NCBI GenBank assembly: GCA_022818135.1 | Contig: JAFMSR010000010.1 | Coordinates: 36,115,544-36,179,543 of the forward strand | Direction: 5' to 3' | From: Saxidomus purpurata | Taxonomy: Eukaryota > Mollusca > Bivalvia > Venerida > Veneridae | DNA: 64,000 bases | Part shown: piece by piece, positions 22,331 through 34,190 of the stretch | Layout: each line of letters starts with the position of its first letter | Numbering within the stretch: position 1 is the stretch's first letter | Program-made: the position numbers and the translations under genes | Notes under the pieces: generated by a model | Told to the model about the DNA's origin: nothing | The model's input: only the letters and a program-made list of their open reading frames with translations | Database searches by the model: none

Positions 22331-23600
22331 CGATGACAAAAAAAAAATATGATGACGTGTTTGTGGTGGTGGTGGTGCTGTTGCTACTGATGATGATGCT
22401 GATAATATTCCATTTAAGTTCAATGAAGATTGCTTATCATTCAAGTTTTTAAGTAAAAATCATCACTTACGAACTTGGTTTAAAATAGACGACAACGATG
22501 GATAAAACTGGTATTTCTTTTAGACCTAATCCAGTATGTCAGCGCCCAGGCAGTCTTGTTTATTTATATTGAGTTCTTCAAATGAAGGTAAATGACAGGA
22601 TTTGTGGTGTCAGTCTATGGATTGTTATATTATGATATATCAAAGTTATTATACTTGAAAAAAGAAACCAGCTTTCATCATTAGATTATGGATTTATTCC
22701 TAAAACAAGCCAACTTCCCCTGAATTTGAAGTGTCGGACACGCCCACTTGATAATTCAAACAGTTGCTGGTACCAACAGGGATCGTTTATGCAATCTGAT
22801 AGATCCTGGGACCAATTTACCATGGAAAGAACAATGTTACTGTTAAATTTATATTTGCACTTTCAACAGACATAAAGATAACCTAGCCTAATTCATTCAG
22901 CTCATCGATTGAATCTGACATTTTATAGTTGTCAAACCTCAAAAGAAAGTGCCCATCTAAAAACTATCTCGCTAGCTTTAACAATGTTTTAATTAGACTA
23001 AAAGATAACCCACAGATACTTTGATTCAGTAGAACGATTCTGGACGAAAACAGTTTCTTCTAATGTGTTTCGGTATTACACTACATAGATCCCACTTCTG
23101 GCACCATGTTTAGGTGTTACAATATATAGATTAAACATTAAGCTTGTTAGCGTATACTGACTTTATTTAACATCAGCACCTCGGAACGGCTAGATGGAAA
23201 CTACATGTATGTTAAACTTTAAATGTCAACAATATTACGAATGTCTGGGCTATCGAATACTGATACATAATGCTTCTGGGTCAACTTGTCCCTGTTTCTT
23301 AAATAATCTTTAGAAATTTACATACAACTTTTTACATTGTTCATATACTTTTTTTACTTAAGGCAGTAAATATAACTTGCTACAAACTTGATTTATGCAA
23401 ATCTTTAATATTTGTCCTAGCTTTTTTTATGCAGCTTTGATACCCCGGTTTTGTACTGTGTTTGAAGGTAAAAATAATGACAAAGAAATGAAAATGTTGG
23501 CATTATTTCACAAATAATGCTAGTAATATATATTATCAATTCAACAATCTAGTTAATGTTACAAAACTGACATATACATAGACTGTCCTGTGCTATTTTC
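22331..23600. other. AT-rich DNA, no gene recognised
   Basis: Contains a short (GGT)n run at about 22365 and otherwise no recognised feature. It could contain the unlocated first exon of GATD1, but no candidate with the expected N-terminus was seen. Confidence 0.35.
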
Positions 23601-23765
23601 TTAAAGACTCACTCCAGATGGAATCAGCCTCAAAGAGAAACAGACAGGCAATGTGAAATTATTACATCTTGACTCAGGACACATCCGCAATTTGGGCACT
23701 GGTGGGGATTGAACACAGGACCCTTCAATCCCAAGGCGAACATGCTATCCAAGGCACGTGGCTCC
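23601..23765 (-). mobile_element. tRNA-headed SINE, minus strand
   Basis: The reverse complement of 23701-23765 reads as a tRNA-like head with B box GTTCAATCCCC, preceded by 'ccttggatagcatgttcgcc'. A short body continues to about 23601, containing 'tgtcctgagtcaagatgt'. That is similar to the body of the SINE at 24861 ('tgtcctgaggcaagacat'). Confidence 0.55.
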
Positions 23766-23861
23766 ACTCATTCAAAAAAATGTATATACATGTAGTATAC
23801 TAAAGAATGTTATCAATATTGAACCGAAGTATTGTTGTTGATAATGTATTCTTTTATTTAG

Positions 23862-23938
23862 GTGTTACAGCCCAATCCTTCCTTCAAGCCTACAACATTA
23901 TTTCATCAAGTTTCAGCGTCCAGCTTTCCTCTCCAAGT
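23862..23938 (+). CDS. GATD1: GATD1 exon 2
   Basis: Acceptor 'cttttatttag', donor 'gtaagta'. Enters in phase 1 (Gly split) and leaves in phase 0. Encodes VTAQSFLQAYNIISSSFSVQ and a few more residues, matching the first helix region of the family. Confidence 0.85.
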
Positions 23939-26900
23939 GTAAGTATATTTTCGCATCAGTACACAAATACAATGTACAAACCCTTTAAATTTTAGCAATA
24001 CTCAAAAGAAAAATGACCCTCCTGATTACTCACAGTCTTTGATCTAAGCAACATTTTTGTATTTTGCCTAGCATACTCTAAAGACATGAAAAATGGAGAC
24101 AGGGTTTGACCTGGATTCTGTTCATTATGTATATAGAAATATAAGCAGGTTAAGAACACTTTCTTGGTTAACCTGTTGCACTGCCACAAGAGAGACTGTC
24201 ATTATATGTAATGTAAATTGGGTAGTTTTCACATGACAATAGTTCCACAATTTGTGCGCAGACAGATTTATTTGTGTATTTTATATTCGAGAAAAGATAA
24301 TCCTCCATATTTATCTACGTGAAATGAATTCTCATTTTTAAATTAACGAAGTTGGAAAGTTGCAGAAATAGCGCAAATTAAATCATTGCGAATAATACAC
24401 AATTCACAGCAGTGCATACTTTAAATGCTGAAACCTACTATAACGTCTTCTGTCATTTAAACTGTCATACCCTACAACAAGCAGATTAATTTCTCAAAAT
24501 GTTGAAAATAGGCTACATGCCATATATAAGTAAATGCATTTTTAAAAAAGATAACGTGAAATGTCCCTTTTCTGCACAAAATGCCAAAATAGCGACCTTT
24601 CATGCTAAATCGTTATCCATCCAAAAAACTATGAAACAAGTTTTTATGAAGGTTTTACAGAACTGCAGCACATTTGATTCTTCTTATTGTTTCCGCTATT
24701 TGTGTAGGAAGTTAAAGTAGGAACTCTTTGAGGTTTGGTGGCAATCCTTTAAAAGTATTTGAATAAATAATGTTTTGGGGCTTTTTAAGTTACTCCCAGT
24801 TTTAAGGTTTGCATCCTTGATAGAGACAATGAGCAGTTTACACTCACAACTAATAAATGTGGAGCTGCTGTGGCGTAGTGGTAGCTCTATGACTCAGGAC
24901 CAAAGGGACCCTGGGTTCGATCCCTACCACAGCCAGTGTCAGTAGTGTCCTGAGGCAAGACATAGATAATTCCACCAGAACTTGTTTCGCAATGGAGGAT
25001 AAATAAATTAGTATATGATAACTTTTGTATATAGAACTAGTAGACAATTGGGGACTTAGGTGATGCTGAGTATGCATGATTAAATGAATAAAATGATCAG
25101 TTTTATCTCTGTAACAACTTAAATTAAAAAACAAAATTTCTAGCAAGTGCTTAAACTTAGTACATTGTATATGTCTTGTTTGGTTTAATTTTGAATATAT
25201 GCTTTAAGTCTTATTGCTCATATTGATTCCTGTGAGTATGTGAATCCATTTGTTTTTTAGCTGTACTTCAATGGTATTGCAAAAAATAAGAAAGGCTTTC
25301 TGACAACTCTTTTTCTTCAAAAAACAACTTGAATAAGGAAGAAAGGCATATGTCAACATCGTTTTAGAGTGAATGGAACATCGTTCTATCATTATCCTAT
25401 CAATAAATTTATGTTACTATATTAGTTACTTCAAAGTGATCCTGGGACTTTAAACATATAGAGTATATGAATCCTTATGCTCAAATACTGTACTCAACAT
25501 TGATATCAACTCTTTTGTAAAACATGCATCATAATGCATGTTGTATGAGAATCCTTTGTCTCAAAGACTTTATTCTACATCTGATTTTTATTCCCATATG
25601 TTTGACAAATTAAACATAAATTATATATATAACATTATAAGTATGTGGCCCCTTTTACAGCAAAAACAGTATGTGAATCCTTTTACTTCAGTAGTGTATT
25701 CAACTTTGTTATGAATTCTCCTATTTGAAAGGGAAAACATATTTAGTAGATCTAATTGAATCCTTTTACTTCAAAGCTGTAATCAACATTTATATTTATT
25801 CCTCTGTTTAACAGGGTAAGCATATAGAGTATGTGAATCAAGATGAAAGTAACAGACGATGGTTTAATGAATTTCGGGCAAAGTCAAGTTCAAACCCTAT
25901 AGCGCTGGAGACAGTGGACGCTGCCAGATACGCTGCCCTGGTAGTACCAGACAGTCCAGGGGCTACCAGGGACCTTCATAATGATAATGATCTCAAACAA
26001 ATACTTAATCACTTTGTGAAAGAGAAAAGTAAGTACATATGCACTTACTGATTTTACATTGTGTTTTTGATACCATCAAAGGGAGGCATAGAGTCTGTTT
26101 GTTGTCTGTTTGCACAACATTCAGGCCTTAAAGCTAAAAGGTCAAGGTCTGACTTAATGTTAAAAACCCTATTATGTAACAAAGTGCTCTCTGTATCTGG
26201 CGTTCTTCTTTCTATGTGGTAGATGTCATTAAATGCCTTACAAGTACCTAGATGTGTCTGTCTACATGTATATATATTTCAGATATCTGTGTCACTAATA
26301 TTGGAGTTAGACATGTTCATGATAAATTTATGAGTTTTCTAAATACCACTTTCGCACTTGAGAATTTTTAATGCCATGTGTTTTAGTCTCAGATAGAATA
26401 TTTTGACACAATGATTAAGTTGTTGTCATTTTAGATACATTATTATAGCACATACTTCTATGATCTGTATGAAATTTGATACTGTTTTTCAGAACCTGTA
26501 TGTGCAATAGGGATGGGTGTAGCAGGTCTATTTCCAGCCCACAATGAGGAAGGTCATTGGAGTTTTGAAGACTACAGTTTGACATGTGTAAGAGCAAATA
26601 CAGTTACTCACGTTAGGGTGGTGCAAACGTTCTGGACTACGAATCCAGAGGTCCACGGTTCGAATCCTGGCTGGGGCACTGGAAATTTCAGAAAAGCTTT
26701 TCAGTATTTCCCACCCTTCTAGAGATGAACTGGTTAGAAACCCAGAGGTAGTCTGATGTGTATCAGTGCTATACACCAAGCATGTAAAAGAACCAAGGGG
26801 TCTGTTCGTAAAAAAGCTACGGTCTGGTACCAGATTCCCTTGTATCTGCATCTGTCTCTTTTCAACCCATGCGTGTCAGGAGTCTTGGCAAGTTCACCCA

Positions 26901-29900
26901 GGGAGAAGTCCCAGAGTCGGCCGGGACTTATAAACAATCAAAGAAAGAAAAAAATACTTGCCTTCCACTTGTTTCAAATTGAAAGGCTGTTGATTTACAG
27001 TATTTAAGCATATGTAGGATGGACAGCTATCTGAATCGCATTTTCAATGTGTAATGTGTTTCAAAGGTGGAATCTGGCAGTATGTGAGTTGATATAAACT
27101 TCAAAACAAATCATAACATAAAACTTACTGATGAAGGGCTATCAAATGATAGCATAAAATACTTCCAAAACTTTTATATTTTTTATGAGAATCACCCATA
27201 AGTCACCCATCAGTTGTTGATTTTGACCCATTTGGCCAAAATGGATGTAAACAATGCTGTTTATGGTGTAATTTGATATACAGTAAACTCTGTATGTATA
27301 TAACGACTACAAATATAGTGAAAATCCGGATATAAGGAACAAATTTTGTCTGCCCGATTTATTTTTTTCTTTATGTTATATGAAAATGTCGTATCGATAT
27401 AACAAACTCCGGATATAAGGTCATAGTCATTGCAGTACATAACAGTATATTTATGTGTTTCAGACATTGTTGTTTGAACTTGAAGAACATGATGCATTTC
27501 GTACATCATTGCATGAACAAATGACATATTGCAAAATGTGTTTCAGACATCACTCTATGAACTTACGTTACATAATGCATTTTATACATCACTGTATGAA
27601 CTTGCAGTACATTATATGCAACTTAGACATCACTGTATGAACTTGCAGTACATTATATGCAACTTAGACATCACTGTATGAACTTGCAGTACATTATATG
27701 CAACTTAGACATCACTGTATGAACTTGCAGTACATTATATGCAACTTAGACATCACTGTATGAACTTACAGTACATTATGCAAACTAGACATCACTGTAT
27801 GAACTTGCAGTACATTATGCAACTTAGACATCACTGTATGAACTTGCAGTGCATTATGCAACTTAGACATCACTGTATGAACTTGCAGTACATTATGCAA
27901 CTTAGACATCACTGTCTGAACTTGCAGTACATTAAACTGTATGAACTTGCAGTACATTAAGAAACTTAGACATTACTGTATGAACTTGCGGTACATTATG
28001 CAACTTAGACATCACTGTATGAACTTGCAGTACATTAAACTGTATGAACTTGCAGTACATTAAGAAACTTAGACATCACTGTATGAACTTGCAGTACATT
28101 AAGAAACTTAGACATCACTGTATGAACTTGCAGTACATTATGCAACTTAGACAGCACTGTATGAACTTGCAGTACATTATGCAAACTAGACATCACTGTA
28201 TGAACTTGCAGTACATTATGCAAAATAGACATCACTGTATGAACTTGCAGAACATTATGCAAACTAGACATCACTGTATGAATTTGCAGTAAATTATGCA
28301 ACTTAGACATCACTGTATGAACTAATGCAATACATTTTGCATTTAATACATAATTATATGAACTTGCAGTATATTATGCAGTTTGGACATCACTGTATGA
28401 ACTTGCAGTACATTATGTGTTTCAGACAACACTGTATATTCTTGGAGTACATTATGTGTTTCAGACATCACTGTATGAACTAATGCAATACATGTTGCAT
28501 TTCATACATAATTGTATGAACTTGCAGTACATTATGTAGTTTGGACATCACTGTTTGAACTTGCAGTACATTATGTGTTTCAGACAACACAGTATGAACT
28601 AATACAATACATTTTGCATTTGTATGAATTTTCAGTACATTATGTGTTTCAGATAACACTGTATGAACTTGCAGTACATTATGGATTTCAGACAACACTG
28701 TAAGAACTTGCAGTACATTATGTGTTTCAGACATCACTGTATGAACTAATACAATATTATTTTGCATTTCATACATAATTGTATGAACTTGCATTACATT
28801 ATGCATTTCAGACATCACAGTATGAACTAGACTTAAAAAGTATGTCGAGATTGAAAGGTCTGAAGCCATTATGTAACAAAAAAGTGTCTCAATCAAAGCT
28901 CATCTCAGTGAAGATTTTATAAAAATGCCTAGAAAAGACATGAGGTAATGACTCTAACAACTGATGCCAGTCTATGTATGACGTTGCACTACATTATGCA
29001 TTTTAGACATCACTGTATGAACTTGCAGTACATTATGCCTTTCGGACATCACTTTATGAACTTGCAGTACATTATGCATTTTAGACATCACTGTATGAAC
29101 TTGCATTACATTATGCATTTCAGACAACATTGTATGAATTTGAGTACATTATGCATTTTAGACATCACTGTATGAACTTGCATTACATTATGCATTTTAG
29201 ACAACACTGTATGAACTTGCAATACATTATGCATTTTGGACAACACATTATAAATATGCATTACATTATGCATTTCAGACAACACTGTATGAACTCGCAT
29301 TACATTATGCATTTTGGACAACACTGTATAAACTTGCAGTACATTATGCATTTTAGACAACACTGTATAAACTTGCATTACATTATGCATTTCAGACATC
29401 ATCGTATGAACTTGCAGCACATAATGTGTTTTAGATATCACTGTATGAACTTGCATTACATTTTGCATTTCAGACATCATTGTATGAACTTGCATTACAT
29501 TTTGCATTTCAGACATCATTGTATGAACTTGCAGTACATTATGCATTTCAGACATCATTGTATGAACTTGCATTACATTTTGCATTTCAGACATCACTGT
29601 ATGAACTTGCATTACATTTTGCATTTCAGACATCATTGTATGAACTTGCATTACATTTTGCATTTCAGACATCATTGTATGAACTTGCAAGGAATGCAGA
29701 TTTTCCTAGTTTGCCTGTGATACCAGAGGATTATGTAAAAGACAATGGTGCCAAATATAGCTGTAAGTTGCCAAACAGTTTGCTTTTATAATTTCCAGAA
29801 ACAGCTGAATTATTTTTTTTTTGTCTGTTTGTTCTTGAAATACCCCTTTTTCATTAGTTCATTGACACATAGGAGCAATAAATGAGTATATAAAATCCTA

Positions 29901-30680
29901 CTGGTGATGAGACTACAAAATTCCAGAATAACATGACGACATGTCTGCATTTCTTATTACCGCTTGTACCATACTTTCAGCACAAATGCTGCTGAGTGTG
30001 TCTGAAGACACACTAATTATATTTTTGATTTTTTTTAACTGTACATGTTGGTCAATTGCTTTTCTAGAGTTTTTAAAAGAACTAACTTACAAATTAACCA
30101 ATATTACTCTCTTCATGTTAAAACTGTGCTTCTTTTGCACGAAAGGGCTTCTTTGTAAGTTTTAAAGAAAGTGGATAAATTGTAATTGAAAACTGGGTCA
30201 TATAAATTGTAGTGTGTTATATCATGACCCAGTTGAAAAATGCAAAATCAGCAACTTATAAAATTAAAGATTTGTACAGTATTGCTAAATGCACACTGCA
30301 CTGACCTTGGTCACTTTGAAGCAAATTTTATAAAGGTCCGTCAATAAGAGCAAATATGTTAGCTTGAATTTGTGGATGAGACCTCGACCTTGGTCACTGT
30401 AAGACATTTTCCTCTTATAGCAGTTACAAAATGTACTTAGGCTTAGCCCTGTTAATGATGCATGTTACAGCTAGCATCGTCAATAGTAAAGACTTATATG
30501 CACAAACATATAGGTCCGTGACAATATTACTGTCCATATAACTGAGTATTTTGATATTTAGGCAGTGGAGAGGTAGACTCAGTACATGTAGTCATTGATA
30601 GACATGTCATTACCGGACAGAACCAGCAGTCAACTATTACAGCAGTGCAAAATCTTATACTGATGTGTAGTCAGAAGTAA
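23862..30680 (+). CDS. GATD1: GATD1/PDDC1 (glutamine amidotransferase-like class 1 domain protein 1), five exons found, first exon missing
   Basis: Coding exons: 23862-23938, 25815-26028, 26493-26587, 29669-29762 and 30562-30680 (stop TAA 30678-30680). All are joined by GT-AG introns with compatible phases, giving 599 coding bases. The product aligns over its whole length with human GATD1: VTAQSFLQAYN; ESNRRWFNEFRAKS; DAARYAALVVPDSPGA; PVCAIGMGVAGL; WSFEDYSLT; YELARNADFPSLPVIPEDYV; VHVVIDRHVITGQN; TAVQNLILMC. About 22 N-terminal residues (exon 1) are not found. GATD1 is a DJ-1/PfpI-superfamily fold of unknown activity. At the nucleophile elbow (AIGMG) the usual Cys is Gly, as in the human sequence as I recall it, so classical hydrolysis is unlikely. 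Introns hold two SINEs, a pogo-like repeat and a 2.2 kb minisatellite. Confidence 0.9.
24861..25015 (+). mobile_element. tRNA-headed SINE with an intact acceptor stem, in GATD1 intron 2
   Basis: GCTGTGG (24867-24873) and CCACAGC (24927-24933) pair perfectly across 67 nt that contain TAGTGGTAGC (A-box region) and GGGTTCGATCCC (B box). The body follows directly ('tgtcctgaggcaagacat'), so this is a SINE head rather than a tRNA gene. It lacks a clear cloverleaf anticodon arm. Confidence 0.6.
25815..26028 (+). CDS. GATD1: GATD1 exon 3
   Basis: Acceptor 'ctgtttaacag', donor 'gtaagtac'. Phase 0 in, phase 1 out. 71 full codons cover GKHIEYVNQDESNRRWF through QILNHFVKEK, the largest block of identity to vertebrate GATD1. 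Confidence 0.92.
26493..26587 (+). CDS. GATD1: GATD1 exon 4 (nucleophile-elbow exon)
   Basis: Acceptor 'tgtttttcag', donor 'gtaagag'. Phase 1 in, phase 0 out. Encodes KPVCAIGMGVAGLF and WSFEDYSLTC. The elbow position held by Cys in DJ-1 is Gly here. A SINE starts about 13 bp after the donor. Confidence 0.9.
26600..26955 (+). mobile_element. tRNA-Arg-like headed SINE, about 350 bp
   Basis: The head includes 'ctggactacgaatccaga' (anticodon-arm-like with ACG) and B box GGTTCGAATCC. A long body follows with 'catgtaaaagaacca' and 'cccagggagaagtccc', and the tail is 'aaacaatcaaagaaagaaaaaaa'. It appears full length. Frames across it on both strands are not genes. Confidence 0.75.
27279..27440. mobile_element. 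Interspersed repeat with a pogo/Tigger-like edge, copy 2
   Basis: 'acagtaaactctg', 'tataacgac' and 'ccggatataaggaac' match the repeat at 5093. 'ccggatataagg' recurs at about 27411. It directly precedes the minisatellite. Confidence 0.4.
27455..29668 (+). repeat. 39-bp minisatellite made from the GATD1 exon 5 acceptor region, roughly 50 copies
   Basis: The unit is 39 bp, i.e. 13 codons, and has the form (t/c)t(c/t)agACATCAcTGTATGAACTTGCA followed by a 12-16 base link. Uppercase marks the first 21 bases of exon 5. The left part (about 27560-28320) carries 'gcaacttag', the middle 'gtgtttcag' and the right 'gcatttcag', so subfamilies are spatially ordered. A non-repeat spacer lies at about 28830-28975. 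Since 39 is divisible by 3, long open frames appear on both strands (repeating NLQYIMQLRHHC-like or VHTVMSKLHNVLQ). They are by-products, not genes. Confidence 0.92.
29669..29762 (+). CDS. GATD1: GATD1 exon 5
   Basis: Acceptor 'ttgcatttcag', donor 'gtaagttg'. Phase 0 in, phase 1 out. Encodes TSLYELARNADFPSLPVIPE and onward to GAKYS, matching human in length and spacing. The acceptor and first seven codons (TSLYELA) are the last unit of the 39-bp array. Confidence 0.9.
30562..30680 (+). CDS. GATD1: GATD1 exon 6 (terminal coding exon)
   Basis: Acceptor 'gatatttag', phase 1 in. Encodes SGEVDSVHVVIDRHVITGQN and TAVQNLILMCSQK, then TAA. This ends where the human protein ends, give or take a residue. 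Confidence 0.92.
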
Positions 30681-31664
30681 GTATGAAAAAAAAAATTGTT
30701 GACCGTGTATAGAAGAACAATATGTTAAAGTTTGCATTATCTGTAATAGAAAACTTATGCATTGTTGTTGTCTTTCGAGTTATATAGTTTTTTATAACTT
30801 GTGCAAAAATCAAATTTCTGTTTTAAAAAGGGCTATTTATAGTTTCAACACCAAAAATGAGTTTCCAAGGCTTAGAAAAATAAATAAGATTCTTATTCAG
30901 GGCTAAATTTTAGAGACTGACTTGATAATTGAGGGTATGTTTCTGTCAAGGCCTGAATTTCTTGAAAGTTGTATCTTAGAATTGAAGTGTTCTTTTAAAT
31001 CTGCTATCTGGAAGAAAAACACATTGATGGGTGGTTATCAACACATTAATCATATTCAGTCTTATTTTGACTGAGGATTTATGTCACTTTTTTACTGTTG
31101 GGTTGTCCTAATCATAGATGAAACTCTTTAGGAAAATCAATTCTATTTTTCTTTCTAATGGTGAGTCAAAATAACATGTACATGATTCACTATTTCTAAA
31201 AATTGTCTTTGCTCTTTTCTTGTATTATATGTTATACTATACATGAAACATTATCATGCAATTGAAGTTTGCCCAATGCGATACGTGTAGCTCTTCAACT
31301 ACTTTTACTTGTACAAAAAAATTATAGAAAGCATATTCATACAGCTAATATATACATATTTATTGATTGCAAAGGCATCAAGAATTCAAAATACTGCATG
31401 TGCTTGTGCATGCAATCTCGTCATGCCATTTAGCTGATAATGATCGTTAGAATAATGAAAATTTGTTGATGATTGTTTTTGCATGGCATGACTTAATCCA
31501 AAAGGGGTTTAAAATTATTTGGCCAAGTCGTGAATTTTTGTTGATGAATGGAAATAAACAAATATGTCTCTCAACTTCAGTTTTATATTTCATACTTTTT
31601 GCACTTCACCAGAGTAAAAGATAGTGGTAAATATGACAGAAGGCACTATTGATTAGCATGGGTT
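30681..31664. other. GATD1 3' UTR and flank
   Basis: AT-rich. No strong single poly-A signal can be assigned. No other gene is seen. Confidence 0.4.
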
Positions 31665-32305
31665 TTTATACCCCCGAACACAGAGTGTAAGGGGGGTATA
31701 CTGGATTCAGCTTGTCTGTCTGTCTGTCCGTCTGTAGACGAAATCTTCTGGACACTAAATCTCCAATACCCTGGTCAGAAATTTATGATGCTTCACGGAA
31801 GTGATAAGTACAATGCCTAGTTGTGCATTCTCCATGTTTCGGGTCTCTAGGACAAAGGTCAAGGTCACAGGGGCTCGGGATAGTAAACTCTTGTTGCAGC
31901 TAATTCTCTAAAACCCCTGGTCAATTTAATGATATTTCAAAATTAATGATACAATGTCTAGTTGTGCATGTTCATATTTCGGAAATGAGTAAAGGTCAAG
32001 GCACAGGGCCCGGTAGTGTTTGTGGACGCAAATCTCCTGGTCGAATTTAATGATACTTCCAGTGATAGGTTCCTAGTTGGGCATGGTCAAAGGTCAAGGT
32101 CACAGGGCCTCGGGATAGTAAAGTCTTGTGAGTGCTAAATCTCCAAAACCCCTGGTAAGAATTTAATGATACTTCACAGAAGTCTTAAGTCGTGCACGTC
32201 CAATAATTAAAGCATCAGATATTACATTAATTTTATATGCTGTCTCAGTGGTGTTTTCGGGGTGAGTGGTTTGGGGGGTATTCATCACCTTTAGTGATAG
32301 TTCTA
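31665..32305 (+). mobile_element. Helentron/pearl-like element A, copy 1
   Basis: Starts TTATACCCCCGAA, then 'gtctgtctgtctgtccgtc' and a tandem core of three or so units with 'ctaaatctccaaaacccctggt' and 'aaggtcaaggtcacaggg'. It ends GGGGGGTATTCATCAC-CTTTA-GTGATAGTTCTAG, a 3' hairpin followed by CTAG. Its ends match 48490-49670 and 59163-59645. Confidence 0.65.
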
Positions 32306-33044
32306 GTTCATTTACTAATAGGTGTTTTTGAAAAAGATAAGGGTACTTACCCTTTCATATGTCTTTTGCGCTCTTCCCCCCCCCCCAAAAAAAAAATCAA
32401 ATTCATAAAACTCTAAATTTAATCAGAAGGTGATATTGACAAGGAGTAAAAACTGCATATATATTACGGTTTGAAAATAAGAAACGAAGTTTTAAGTAAA
32501 TACCATTTTGAAAATATGATCATTTAAGAATACAATGTTTCATTAAACACATGTAAACGCAAGACATGTTAACCTGAGCCTGGTTTGTATGGATTTTCCA
32601 ATAGTAGGCCAAGGGTATCTTGACGTTTCAAACAAAAATCGATGCTGTAACCTTCGGGTATAGAGATTGTGCAGCAGCTAAAATTGATATATTTAACAGC
32701 ACGCACACAATTGATCATGCTACATAAATATTAATATGATTTCTCTTTTCGATGGCAATCACGATAGCTTTGGGTATTCTTATGGGAACTACTAGTAGCT
32801 TTAATTTAATGTAGTGAATATACTATGTTTTTCATTTCAGCTCAAATAATGCATCTTAGCTATTTTAAGGTATAAATGCAAACAGTAAACGTATTATTCT
32901 ACTTATTTTCATTACTTATCACAAGGTAGTTTGTATCATTTATTTTGGACAATGCAGTTTGACATGTAACATAATAGTTTTGATCTGAATTTTGTCACAT
33001 TGAAAAATACCTTTTATGTTGACCTGTTATTTTTGCGCCCTGTA
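32306..33044. other. AT-rich DNA, no gene recognised
   Basis: Includes a C9/A9 junction at about 32377-32396. No coding or RNA feature. Confidence 0.4.
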
Positions 33045-33640
33045 TGTGATAACTGACGGGCGAGCGATCGGCGTCCACATAATCGTCGGATCTCTAACTT
33101 TAAACAAGTCTTAACCAATCTTCACTTAACTTGCTGTGAATTTTTATAAGCCAAATATTTCGGCCAAGTGTGATAATCAGCCAAATCGCCTAAATCCGGA
33201 GTTATTATCCTTTAATTGCCAAAATGTAACAAATTTAGAGTTGTTTCAGAATAAACTAGACTTTATGTTAAAGTATTAAGACAGATGAAGTGCCTCCGGT
33301 ATGATTTGAGTATAATTTCAAGATAAATTTTAAGATATCAAATAGATCAATATTTGACCTAGAAAAGGAAAGTCCAATGTTGCCAGTCCGATATTTGAGA
33401 TAAGCAACGGTCATGGATGATCTTGTACAGGTAACACTTTGATATTCGCGAATTTGGTCGTTCTAATGCATTTCAATTTTGAATATTGTTTAGTTTTAAG
33501 GTCCCTGTGTGAGATACAGAGTAAGACTGAATCGTGTTGTTGAGGTCCAAATGACATACCGTTTCTATCCGAGCACGAAACTCTCAAGAAGGGCTGTTAT
33601 GATTGCCTGCTGTTTGTCGTCTGTCTATCTGGTTACTAGT
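33045..33640. repeat. Possible decayed tandem-cored element
   Basis: Left edge 'gcgccctgtatgtgataact...gcgatcggcgtccac' and right edge 'gggctgttatgattgcc...tgtttgtcgtctgtc' resemble the heads of tandem-cored elements elsewhere in the window (43215, 44725). No clear tandem core remains. Confidence 0.3.
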
Positions 33641-33884
33641 AACTCAGAAGTTTTGCAGATACTCTGTTAAATCAGATGAGTGATAAATTTCATGTTTTTC
33701 AAAAGGAATACAAACCAACGACAAGGTCAAACTGCATTGTCTATTTCTTTTGATGTGTTTTCATGGGCATGCAAGAATTAGTCTGACACCATTCCTAAAA
33801 TGCATGCAGTGTTTATTCAGTGTTGTACATAGTAAACAAGTTGTGTAATTATTGTAATGTTATCATATATTTTATTTTTTTCAA

Positions 33885-34190
33885 ACGCTATTAAGATGTA
33901 ACGTCGTTTCTGATTTTTGGCTTCTTTTAAATTTGCATTTGGTAAATGCACACAATATACTGTTTAATTTAATGATATTTTATTTCCTATTTTACCTGTC
34001 AAAATAACATTGCTATGATACAAGCACATGCTAGAAATGCAGAATGGGTCGGACAACAATATGCATGTACAAGACACATAATACCATATTTAAGCAAAGG
34101 GTGCGTCAGAGTAATATTACTCCTTAATTAATTGTGATATATGTAGTGTTATATACGGTTTTAAATGGTCGCTTACTTATTTATACTCAC
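33885..34190. repeat. Sequence related to the MITE-like insertion at 2397-2650
   Basis: 'gatgtaacgtcgtttctgatt' followed by 'tttaaatttgc' matches the reverse complement of about 2600-2635. 'tatacggttttaaatggtcgc' at about 34152 resembles 'tatatggtttttaatggtcgc' at 2437. This is probably a diverged larger relative. Confidence 0.4.

Noticed and set aside
26528..26851. Frames across 26415-27007 on both strands
   Set aside because: They overlap GATD1 exon 4 and a SINE and are shadows.
27455..29668. CRISPR-like array
   Set aside because: Repeats are directly adjacent with no unique spacers, in a eukaryotic intron.
27739..29791. Long open frames on both strands coding 13-residue repeats (for example NLQYIMHFRHHC and VHTVMSKLHNVLQ)
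   Set aside because: They arise because a stop-poor 39-bp unit is a multiple of 3. The DNA repeat lies in a GATD1 intron. Only the frame ending in exon 5 has a possible link to coding.
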